From Tetragonia tetragonoides (lineage: Eukaryota; Streptophyta; Magnoliopsida; Caryophyllales; Aizoaceae): 64,000 bases of DNA. The translations under genes and the position numbers were made by a program. The number at the start of each line of letters is the position of its first letter. Position 1 is the first letter of the stretch. The notes under the pieces are model-generated. The model made no database searches and had not been told where the DNA came from. It saw only the letters and a list, made by a program, of their open reading frames with translations. Shown one piece after another: positions 37,820 to 50,000 of this stretch. The stretch is taken from positions 1,490,501-1,554,500 of the forward strand of contig CM076148.1 in assembly GCA_038025085.1 (NCBI GenBank), written 5' to 3'.

Positions 37820-39126
37820 ACATAGTACATGAGATAGGTAAGGGTAATAAGTCATAGTAGCATTGAAGGAAACCGTGCTTTGTGATTAGTAAAAATGTGG
37901 GAAAAAGCAATTGGTGTGATTACTCCTTCACTGATTTTCTGTACACAAAGTAGAACAACCTTATCCAAAGAGTAGCTTCTCTATCTCTCTCATAACTCAT
38001 AAGAGTCGTCTCATAGCCTCGTTGCATCGATATTTCTTAAAGGTGCAGTATCCTATATCCGATATTTTTAGGATACCGATACTTGTATGATACTTGTCCG
38101 ATACTTGAGAATACTTGATCGGTAATTTTTAGACATGTTTACATAGCTTATCTATTTTTCATCTTAAAAATTATAAAATACACCTACGAAAAGATGTTTG
38201 AATTATTTTTATTCTAATTTTCTTAGTTATTTTAAGATTTAGTGCCTACATTCCTGAGAAAAAAAATCATTTGTACATATTATATTGTTTAATCATTATA
38301 CGTATCCGTATCCTATTTTTTTAGAATGCAATATTTCGTATTCATATTCGTACCCGTCTCCGCACCCATAGCCGAATCCGTGCAACCTAGCTCACAGCTC
38401 ATCAGCTGATGCGGCGAGTACAGTAAATGAACCTTGCAGTTGCACAGTAACCGGCCTGCTGGGCGAAATCCCTTTTCTTCTACTGTTCATTTATATTATC
38501 TGCGACTGCGAGGTTTAATTATTCGCCACAGCCCAGATTTTGACCTGTAGTAGTCCTGTACTACCTTTTGTTTTTGGGAGGAGAATTTATAGATTGATGC
38601 ACCCAGATTTTCAAATTTAAAAGTTGTATAGTACAGTACTCCATATTTTTGAGTTGAGTGGTGCTATGTGCAATTTCAGTTTAAAATTGTAATTTGCATC
38701 TCTAATTAAAATAGGATACGTAAGGATTTGTAATGGCAGATGGTTTTTTTTTCTTTCTAATTCTAATTTTTTCTTTTACAAATGCTAACGTGTCTTGTTT
38801 TGATTAGGAGAGCAAATTACAACCTTAGGATAAGGCTGTACATAATACCTCTCTTTTGAGTTTATTTGTAAAGTTATTGATGATGTATGAACAGTTCAAT
38901 CTAACTCAGTAATTGTTTCAAATTTCAGTTCAATTCAGTGAAATAAAACACAGTATAAGTCCACATTCGTCGAGTCTACTTAAGCTCTATTTATTAACTT
39001 TTTATGGGACCAAAGATACACCTTGGAACTTACTCTTGTTCCGCTTGTACCCAAATCAACTATTTGTCAGCTATATTTATGAGTTTAACATCTTTTCTTA
39101 GAAAACTACAGTACTTAAAATGATCA
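37820..39126. other. Intergenic stretch with a GATACTTG/ATCCG-rich tract
   Basis: No gene. The tract at about 38043-38392 is rich in GTATCC, GATACTTG and ACCCG words and begins GTGCAGTATCC while ending in GAATCCGTGCAACCTA; the ends are weakly inverted, hinting at an old hAT-type element, but no duplication was found. Confidence 0.35.
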
Positions 39127-40461
39127 TTGTATGCCCTCTAAATGTGGAGTTAACACTAAAGTTGAGGACTAAACTTTGAGGTCATTTGGCATTTGAGGAC
39201 TCACCTTTTTTTATTTGGCTTTTAAGGACTCAGTTAGAGAAGTGGTAACAGTCAAAGAGATGAAGGACCTTGAAGGCAAGAAATTGAAAATCACATTGAC
39301 TGTTTCTCAGTAAATTGATACTCCATATCATCTCTGATTTTTTGCCCTTTTCCCTTTCACTTTTGTAACCAGTTTGCACGCTGAAAAGCTCCAATTGCAC
39401 TCCATCTTCATCTTCTCCCCTTAAAAAGTCCTCGGACAATTTGTACTTCAATGGTCTTTTTCCCCAAATTGAAATAAAAGAAAAAAAAATCAATAGCCAA
39501 ATTTAGTTCCAAATCAATTCTAAAAATGAGAGAAATAGAGGAGAAACAAAGAAGCATGTAAATCCATGAGCAAACCTATCTTCAATACACCTTACACCCA
39601 TTTTCCCCATAAGTGACCACCATACAACACAACTTCCTCACCTCATCATCCACATACCACATCCATATAATCTGCCAAGCCCTTGAAAACCCAATTCTTG
39701 GCAACAAATGGTAAAATTACCCATCAAGTTCCATAATCAACCCTTAAATATCAACTAATTTTTCAAAGTCTCAGGCAACTTTACCCCACCAACTATTAAG
39801 ATAATGTCTGTTTAGTACAAACACTCACTGCCATACAAAAAACGAACCTGCCATTTTCGGACAGGTTACTGGGCTTAAACGGGCCGCATGCAACGAGTCT
39901 TTTTGAGGGTCCGATCTGAGATGGGTTTTCCTTTCATTTAACTGTATTTTGAGAAGAAATTATCATGAAAACTATAACTTTTGAGCTAGGAAACAAAATT
40001 GGGTTTGATTAGAAATTGTGATTTTATGATTATTAGGGTTGATTTTTATGATTATTAGGGATGATACTGAGGAGAGAGAAAATGGGCTTGGTGGACAATC
40101 GGGATCGGGGTTGTAGTGGATGAGATTCGGGTTGCTGGACGAGGAAGTGGTGGTGGTCGGCGCCTCGGCGGGCTTAGTGGTAGCTGCTTATTGGAAAGAG
40201 AGGAAGGGGGAGGAAAAAAGGCAGAGGATGAGAAATTGATGATGGTTGAAGAGAGCGGAACTGGCCAAACGTGATCTGGTGGTCTTTCTATCAATTTATC
40301 GCCACGTCATCATTTTTCTTCCTCTATCTCTTTGGCTCTAACGGACGTTTTGACAGAGTTCTCAAATACCAAATAAAATAACTTCAATCCTTAAAGGCCA
40401 AATACACTAAGAGTTTAGTCCTCAAAAGTGGTGTTAACTCCTAAATGTGCTACATGACAAT
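39127..40461. mobile_element. Long-TIR DNA element (~1.3 kb), possibly MULE-like
   Basis: The outer ~120 bp at each end are diverged inverted repeats, sharing GGAGTTAACAC, GAGGACTAAACT, ATTTGGC and TTTAAGGA in order (left 39127-39245; right 40330-40461 in complement). No target duplication was recognised, so the superfamily is unproved. Inside, a minus-strand frame at 39230-39493 (KRPLKYKLSEDFLRGEDEDG) and a proline-rich one at 40055-40294 look more protein-like than the background but are unidentified. Confidence 0.55.
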
Positions 40462-43400
40462 ATATTCTTCTGCATAAGGGAAAATAATTGGTTATTTAGT
40501 TGGCTACAAGTCGTAAGTTGCATGAAATTTTGTCACAAAAATTGGCTGTTTTCCCAATAATATAAACTATAGTTTATTCAAAAAAACCCCTATGTAGAAG
40601 GTAATTTTTGACAAAAACTCTCTAATGTTAATAGGGTTTTCTCATTTAAGATGATAATTAATTTAGGATTCCAATTCTAAAAAGTAAGGACTACGAAGTA
40701 ACTAGGGATCGGAGCACATCTTATAAATGCACTTTAGGAACTATCTTTAGAAAAAGCCATGTACTTAAGTGCAATACTTTCATATATTTGCAATGGACGG
40801 TCATGGGGATAAGGTGATCAATTTATAAGTACAATTAGTTAATTATAGTGGGGCTTGTTGCAACCACTATCAGTAACATCATATAGTGAGCTAGTTAAAG
40901 AAATGCTCCTATAATCCTGCAATATGTAATAATGGAGTAATAAGCATGGATGTTGTAATAACTAGTAAGTAGTACATTTTACAATGAGATTTGTCGGGAG
41001 AGTTGGGTATTCATGATGGGTTGTATATTATTGGAGATGATAATTTTATTTTTTGTTATTGGTAATGATAATGGTAATTTATTAAAATCGTGACTGGAAC
41101 TTATTAGTTAGAATTAAAAAGAGGGTGTAAGTGAATGACGATTGAGATGTTTTCTCGCTAGCTATGTTGACGAGGTTAATATTTGCGCATGCTAGTTATT
41201 CAGTTAATTTGATATGTTTATTGTTGAACACAATTTTAGAAGTATAAATATGCATGGTTTGAATAGCTCCAACAATCAATGTGCTCCCTGGTTTTCGGAA
41301 TTATTGCAAAGGTGCCAGCAGCATACATAGAGAGACACGAAGAGAGAGAGAGTGTTATGGTGTAATGGAGGCTAAGGTGTCAGCTAATGGTAGGGATGAT
41401 CAGATGAGTGAGAGTGAGCGGTCATAGTCGTCTCTATAGCCGATCGATGATATATACCATTTGGATTAGTTTTGGGGTCATCGATCTGATCTTTTGGAAA
41501 CCCACAAAGCACATATTTGTGTGGGTCAACTTTGTTTTGTTTTTTTCCTTTGTGTGAGTTGTTTGTCCACTTCATTACTGCCCTCCACAGTCCACTCCAA
41601 AACATAGACTAGCACGAACAGGAGATACATCTCATACATCTCTTGTAATTAAATGCCAAACATGAATTATACGAAAATCAAAGGAATGTTGTGTGGTAGA
41701 AATTCATCTATTTTTAATTAGGATTGAGAGTTTGAATTTTGTTTTAGGTATGGAGTAATTCTATATTTCTTGGTTAGTTGTCATACTCTTTAAGATATGT
41801 AAAAGCTAACGCGGGGAGATAGCGCATAGTCCACTGTGATCAACAATGAATATCCCTAATATGAAAAAAATAAATAAAAATAATGCTGAATATACGGTCC
41901 ATACCTGTATGTATTTGATGAGTTTTGGGTTTTGAGTCTCCTGTCTCGCATATCTACTATTTCACCACCAAGACATCTTGAAAGTGATTCATATTCTATG
42001 AATGTAAGAAAATTGAGGTTTAGAAGGCTTATATCGTTTGGGTTTTTCAGGTTTATCAACGACTCTTTTTTTCCATCGCTTATATCGTTTGAGTTTTTCA
42101 GGTTTATCGACGACACTTTTTTTCTCAATGGATGTTTTCAACTATGATAGAGTTACGTATAACTAAACAATACTAGTATCTGTAATCCAATTGAATTTTT
42201 CCACAAAATGATAACTTTCCCTCTCATTACTAGGATTATTATTTTTTTATCTTATTATTACCTTTAATATTTTATTATCGATCTGAATAAGCGGTTAGCT
42301 GCGCTCAAGTACAAAAACTTATATTAGACGACCTAATGTATAAGGCCTCCAAAAAAGTGATACATATAAGTAAAAAAAATGATATTCATTCGATAAAAAA
42401 GTGATAGCTCACTCGCGCGCGACAAAAATTTACATACATATGTAGTATATATTTGTTATTTTGTTGTCTCATATATGAGACTACATGCCGGACTGCCTGC
42501 CTTGTAAAAGAATTGTTGCTTGCATCTCAAATGCTATTTTTACTTCATATTTGGATATCACGATTTCTACAATTGGCATGCCATAAGGTTCTTGGCTTCA
42601 GTTGTTTCCTCGGAAGTTAAGCATTAATGGAGCACCTACCTATCAAAATTATCTGGAGTGTTTGTAATTAAGGACTAACTTAGAGGGGGTCTTCCTAGCC
42701 TTCATAATAAGGTAGAGTTGTTATATGCATGGCCAAATATTTCCATCAAATTCTCGTCCATCAGGAAAATTTGTGGAGTGCTATTGATGTACACTTCGTT
42801 GTATCCGATGGGGCCTACTTTCATTTCTTTCTAATCTAAGCAAGTTGCCTTGACACTTTGTTTAGATGTCTCTTATTACTTTGTAAATTGACCAGCTAAA
42901 GGTGTTATGAGTCAAGTATCACGCGGTTTAATTTGGACTAAATAACTATGATGCTTTTCGATCAACAAGGGTGGTAGTATGAGAGTTTCAAACTTACTCC
43001 CAAGTAGTTTGGTAAATGGTAAGGTAAGATTATGGGTTCGAATTCTTATTCTCCATATATATCTTGTGTCTGTTGGCTTCTAAGAATAGTTGTTTAGTTA
43101 GTCTGATATGTTCGTTGTTGAACACGAGAATCCGAATGTGACGTAGCAGTAGGAGTGACTCGGTCGCCATTCACTTGTACCCTCCTTTTAACGAATAAAA
43201 CTACTAGAACTGGTTTGGTCAGAGTGATTGGCATACTTGCTTTCCTCAATATATCATATTTCCGCCTACATAGGATAAGCTATCCTCAATCCTAAAATTA
43301 AAGGGGATGGACCTTAAACCGCGAACCTTAATGTTGAAGGTATGGTAGTTTTATCAACTAGACTCCTCACTTTTACTCATATTTCCGCGTACATAATTAA

Positions 43401-43496
43401 ATGGGAGGACGCCTCTATTCTCTTATACATTATATGGCCTTAATAAGAGCTCAAACGTCTTGCAAAAAAAATAAAAAACGAAAACTAGAGATGCTA

Positions 43497-43530
<34 letters not shown>

Positions 43531-43638
43531 AAAACTAGAGATAACTTGAATGCAATATGGATTTGATCCGAGAACGACTAATTTGAACAAATCATGTCAA
43601 CATATGTTTGCTTCCATCATAGTTTGCTTTATAGAAAT
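40462..43638. other. Intergenic stretch with small duplications
   Basis: No gene supported. A ~50-bp direct duplication (TATATCGTTTGGGTTTTTCA at about 42031, TATATCGTTTGAGTTTTTCA at about 42080) lies near 42028-42123. A ~45-bp dispersed repeat (GATATGTTTATTGTTGAACA at about 41211; GATATGTTCGTTGTTGAACA at about 43106) links two spots. Near 43000-43080, GGTAAATGGTAAGG and GGGTTCGAATTCT look like a SINE head fragment. A poly-A run occupies 43500-43528. Confidence 0.4.
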
Positions 43639-43651
43639 AAATCATCAACAT

Positions 43652-43867
43652 AACCAGTTAACCACGATGGGTTGATATAGTGGTTCAACACTTTATCTCT
43701 TAAATAAGTGGTTGGGGGTTTGAATTCCAACTCTTGCGAATGGAAAAAATCTCTTGGCCAGTCCCCTACCGCTTAGTGCGCTGACAGTTGAGGCGAGTGA
43801 ATTAGTCACTATAATCGACGGTGGGATACCCTTAGCAAAGACAAAAAAAAAAAACAAAAAAAAAAAC
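43652..43867 (+). mobile_element. SINE-like retroposon with 13-bp duplication (second family)
   Basis: 216 bp, ending in two A-runs, between exact copies of AAATCATCAACAT (43639-43651 and 43868-43880). A B-box-like GGGGGTTTGAATTCC lies about 70 bp from the 5' end. The 3' body (CCCCTACCGCTTAGTGCGCT, GACGGTGGGATACCC) differs from the SINE at 37.6 kb, so it is another family. Confidence 0.82.
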
Positions 43868-44017
43868 AAATCATCAACATGGTAAAAGATTCTCTCTCAA
43901 CTATCATACCCGTTTATCTAGCTATATGAATTTGTGGTGAAAATTTTACACGTACCGCCAACTTTGCTCACACATTATAAGTGTATATATATTCTTGCCC
44001 TTAATCATGATGAAGAG

Positions 44018-44310
44018 TAGATCTGGCAAATGGGTCGGTCGGGTCGGGTTTGGGTCAGTCAAATACAAATCGGGTTAAATACGGGTCGGGTCGAATACAT
44101 CGGGTCAAATACGGGTTCGGTTTCGGGTTACCCAACGGGTTTGATAAATGTTGTCTCACAACTTTCGGGTTCGGGTCGGGTTGTTTCAATCTCGGGTCAA
44201 AACGGGTCGGTCATTTCGGATCTGAATCTTTTCGGGTCGGGTTTTGATCGGGTCTACGATGGATCGGGTTCGGCTCGGTCATCGGATCGGGTCAATTTTT
44301 GCCAGCTCTA
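44018..44310. mobile_element. Non-autonomous hAT-type element with perfect 8-bp duplication
   Basis: 293 bp with imperfect inverted ends TAGATCTGGCAAATGGG (left) and, in complement, TAGAGCTGGCAAAAATTG (right), flanked by exact ATGAAGAG at 44010-44017 and 44311-44318. The whole interior is built of GGGTCGG/CGGGTTC-type words on one strand, giving an open frame rich in Gly, Ser and Arg that is not a gene. TIR type and 8-bp duplication indicate hAT. Confidence 0.88.
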
Positions 44311-44454
44311 ATGAAGAGGTACTTGCTCAAACTTTGCAAGAGTAAAATATGTCAAAGCAAGAAATGTAATCATGAACCAAAGGAAACGTCAATACTTTCT
44401 GTTTCACATTGAGAAACTGATTAGAGAAAGAGCACGAATAAGGCTATCCTTTTC

Positions 44455-44648
44455 TTCATCTTTTTTTTTTTTTTGGCTACAAGGACACAAGCAATAACCC
44501 GCAAATCACACGAGTCGGGCAAGCCAACCCATCTTTAATGGATCGACAGGCTCAAGTAGAGAAGGTGACCCTCCATACAAAGAAAGATAGATAATGTTTT
44601 ATTCTCTCAACATAGATGAGTATTCGAACTTCTGATCATTAGGTTGTA

Positions 44649-44682
<34 letters not shown>

Positions 44683-44713
44683 ATTTACCATTTGTGCTCC
44701 CACCTCATCTCCA
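44455..44713 (-). mobile_element. SINE copy (family of 37.6 kb) with internal hexamer expansion
   Basis: Read on the minus strand, it starts GGAGATGAGGTGGGAGC, runs through a B-box-like AGAAGTTCGAATACTC and the shared 3' body (ACTTGAGCCTGTCGATCC, GCTTGCCCGACTCGTG), and ends in poly-A (poly-T at 44461-44474). Duplication CTATCCTTTTC at 44444-44454 and 44714-44724. Between the two promoter-like boxes an (ACTCTC)n run of about five units (44651-44681) has grown that the 37.6-kb copy lacks. Confidence 0.82.
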
Positions 44714-44724
44714 CTATCCTTTTC

Positions 44725-46185
<1,461 letters not shown>

Positions 46186-46279
46186 GTTTCGGAAGTTAAA
46201 AGGTCTAAGGTTAGAGATCTCGACAAAAAGGATTTACAAGTTACGGAGATATATTAAAAACAGCAAATTCTTACCAATT

Positions 46280-46353
46280 GGCCTATTAGCTCAGCTGGTT
46301 AGAGCGTCGTGCTAATAACGCGAAGGTCGCAGGTTCGAGACCTGCATGGGCCA
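46280..46353 (+). tRNA. tRNA-Ile (anticodon AAT), intron-less
   Basis: 74-nt cloverleaf: acceptor GGCCTAT pairs with ATGGGCC (one T-G wobble at the fifth pair), D arm with AGCTCAGCTGGTTAGAG (A-box), anticodon loop CTAATAA with AAT at 46314-46316, T arm GCAGG-TTCGAGA-CCTGC (B-box), discriminator A at 46353; CCA is not encoded, as usual for eukaryotic nuclear genes. A CAA lies five bases upstream, a typical plant pol III start context. Position 34 A is expected to be modified to inosine for reading AUU, AUC and AUA codons. Confidence 0.97.
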
Positions 46354-46361
46354 TTTTTTTT
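46354..46361 (+). terminator. Pol III terminator (T8) after tRNA-Ile
   Basis: Eight consecutive T directly after the discriminator base, the standard RNA polymerase III stop. Confidence 0.9.
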
Positions 46362-47009
46362 CCTCTTTTTTAATTTGCGTTTTACAAGTGTTTGTAAGCC
46401 ACTCAGATTGTTTAATTTTTCTTTTTTCAATTTTTCTTTAAACAAGAGTTTGTAACCCACTCAGATTGTTATGTTCACCTCGTTACATGGGACACCCAAA
46501 AAAGTTTTTGGAGTCTAATTATTAGATTCAATACAACCAACCTTGTAATAGTAGAGAGATTAATACAGTATCAGTAACAATGTAACATGGTCAATTCAAT
46601 ACACATCTGGAATTATGGAAATAGCAACTATGCATGCCATTGAAGTTGCAAGTTCAACCTCTGAATCAATTGATCGTCATTCATTGTTTTAGCAAAATGG
46701 AAAACGAAGGTCCGAAATCATATCTAGACATGGATAAAGAAAGAATGATGACTCATTTTATTGATATGATGAGATAATACTACAACAGCTTTATCACCGA
46801 GCTGCCTGCTGTATCGTATGCTAAACTTCAAGCCTAGCAGTATGCTACATTGCTACTTCGCATTATTCTTATGAGACTATGTTTAACGAAACTATACATG
46901 CAGCTAAAATAAGATAAGCTTTCGAGTAAATAAAAAACCTAAAAGTCAGCAAAGTGTTGCTGAACCTGTACAAACTGTAGAAACGTATTCTGCACCCCCA
47001 GCTGCCTGA
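46362..47009. other. Spacer between tRNA-Ile and SS3 3' end
   Basis: Contains a ~62-bp direct duplication marked by GTTTGTAAGCCACTCAGATT (from about 46389) and GTTTGTAACCCACTCAGATT (from about 46450). The part near 46700-47009 probably includes the SS3 3'UTR. No further gene. Confidence 0.5.
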
Positions 47010-50000
47010 TCAGTTCTTGCGTGCCGCATGATATAGCTCCATATACTCGAGGGCTGGCCGATTCCAAGACCAGTCTTGTTCCATCACACGCTTGCGCAAT
47101 GTGTCCAACCATTCCTGTCCGTCATACCAAGCTGATATAGCCCTGAAATGTTTACTGCAAAGTGAGCTAACCTAGCAAGCATATTATCTTAGGAAATATG
47201 TGGCAGGGAAACTATTAAGATGAAGACTTCAAGGCTAGAGGCTGTATTACTCAGATTTTTTCTTTTTTGGGTAAAATGGTATATAATGATTCATTTTACC
47301 AAACAAGCAAGTAATCAAGGAAACGGCATTACCAAAATGTACGGCAAAGTAGTGGTTTTACCAAAATGTATGGCGTTACGAAAATCCTTATGGGGGAAAG
47401 CCATAGTCAAAAGAAAGGGGTTATTAGAATCTTATTCTTTAGCAAGTATCATATTGATTTTGTCGACACCCAAGTACGAATGGAACTTGGATATTCCAAA
47501 TTAGAAATAATAAATGGGAGACAGTTAGGTGCCTGGATAGAACACCCAAGGGTGCACCCTGATGAGTAATATTGGGGTAAGCAAATCCCTGTAATCAAAT
47601 CCAGTCCTGGCACATAGGCAATGAACATAGGTTTCAAAGCTTCGAACAACCACCAAGAAACGTTACCAGCCAGGCTCGAGTACTTCCAAGTAACTTAGGT
47701 TAGAACTAGAAGTACTATAAAATAAAAGTAATCTTGGGTATAACAAAAGAACGACAAAAGCATATTCAGGAGGGAAGGCGCATCATAATATGGCTGATGT
47801 GTTTGGGCTGCATATACTAGAATCAGGGAAATAGAAATGCTGTTGCTTATCAGTGTTAGCTCACATTTAAGCTGTAGCATGGGTGGACACTGGTCTGCAG
47901 AATTTAAGATCAAAACAGCTTCTTTTGCGCTATTGATTTTGTTTTCCCACATTTGAGCAAATACGAGCTTTCACTTACCTATTAAGAGCATAGTCCACAC
48001 CAGCAGGGTCAGCTCCTTCGAAATTGAATCCATTAGGTTCCAGCCCTTGTTCAATTGCTCTTTCTTGGTCATGGTCAACATCAAATACAGTATCATACAG
48101 ACCTGTAGAAACACAAGCGCATATCGACTGTTTTAACATCATGATGTACCAAACATACAACAGACACACATGGCAACAGGCAACGAATGCAGATGACATT
48201 ATTACTAACATCTTGAAATGAAAATTTCATGAAACACACATATGTGAACTTCAAATATGCATCTTAACCATGCTAAATCCAACAAGACTGAAAATTAAAT
48301 GCAGAGCAAAGACTGAAAATTCACACACATAGGCTACATCATTTGGCAGTACACAGAACGCGTAACATCCGTAACTAAAGATTTAAATTTTAGTGCACAT
48401 AACAAAATCATCTGTTAAAAAAATGGTCCATATTATGACTGAAACAACTTTAGTTCGGGAAAACACAAAGAACTTATTTCTCTGTACAAGATTCTGTTTC
48501 CCAGTTGACTGATACAATGAGGCCGCAAGAATACTGAAATACTATGAAGTCACACTTGTAGATTTTACACCCGAGTTGTGAAAAGGCCAACTTGATTTCC
48601 AATTTAAAATATCTAAGGAAATTCAACTGTTACATTACTAATGCATAGCACGACAGCAGGTGCATTGCCTTTGTTACTAGTCTGAAAGTAAATTTGGACA
48701 CTGCATCTCCCCCCCCCCCTTTTGGTTCAGTGCATTTACCATGATTTATCACTTCCTGTTTCTTAACTTTCTACTAGGGCAGCCAAAGTTACTCACGAAC
48801 TTTGACCTATTAGAAAATATATAATTAGGTTCTTATATCTATTTAAGCTCCTCAACATAGTATACAGAATAGGAAGAGGCTCAAAATGAACCACATAACA
48901 ACTTGACAATGTAGTGAGTTAAACTTAGTGATTTCTGTCTCCCACAAGGGCCTCACAAAAATTATCTTAACACAGATTTCGGATCCCATTTACCACAAAA
49001 ATCCAGAAAAAAACCCTCTAGATATGATTCCCAATTGTTGGATATAAGACAACATCATGACATGCTCATTTTTCATTAGAAGGAAACACAATCTAGGAAG
49101 TAACTTTACGAAAATGAACATAAATCTCATCATAGTGCTGTAATAGAATCTGCAGCAAAGATTACATTATCAGATGATGAAGGTCATAAATAAAACACCA
49201 TGAGAGATACAGGCAGCTCAATACCTCCTGTTTTACGAACTATGGGTATTGATCCATATCTCATAGCAGTAAGTTGGGTTAGCCCGCATGGCTCAAATAT
49301 TGAAGGGACAAGAATGAAATCTGCACCTGCATATATCTACAGTTACGTTTAATAGAGGGTCAGTGGCGTTAGGAAGCAAACCATATTTGTCAATCAATAG
49401 GTAGCAAAGACAAAGCACACATATTCTTTTATATATTACCAGGTGTGAAAGAGGTTCATCGTAAGACAAAACAAGGCGAGCGCGGTCACTATGCAAATTA
49501 TGCATTTGATTTGAGAGGTCAACGAAATCGCTTTGTATACGCGGATCTGGAGCAGAACCCAGTAACACCACCTGCAATTGCATAACATTTAAAGTGAATA
49601 CGGTAAACCAAAACACAAAATAGAAGGAAAAAAAAACAGCTGAAGGGAAGGGTGAACAATAACCTGTCCACCACGCTCTAAAGTGCGCCAAATGGCATGC
49701 TTAATGAGATGGATTCCTTTCTGATGAGTTAAGCGAGAAATTATTCCCACTAAAGGGACATCGGCTTTTTTTATGCTAAGTCTTTGCTGTAAGGCTTCCT
49801 TGGCTGCCTTCTTTCCTTCAGCCACATTTTCTGATGTGTAGGACACCTGAAATTATACGCATCAGCATTGTCTCACAAAAAAGTTGTAACTGAAGTTTGA
49901 CAACAAACTGGGAGATTTACTGAGCAGAAAGCTTAAAATTTGATTCAGTTTCAAGCTTTACTATCAGTTCAACAAAACCATCTCAGGAAGTGAGATTGAC

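Noticed and set aside
41856..42147. Opposed open frames of 71-90 codons
   Set aside because: Result from a ~50-bp direct duplication in AT-rich DNA; no family motif.
44030..44311. 93-codon Gly/Ser/Arg-rich open frame
   Set aside because: Lies wholly inside the hAT-type element and only reflects its GGGTCGG repeats.
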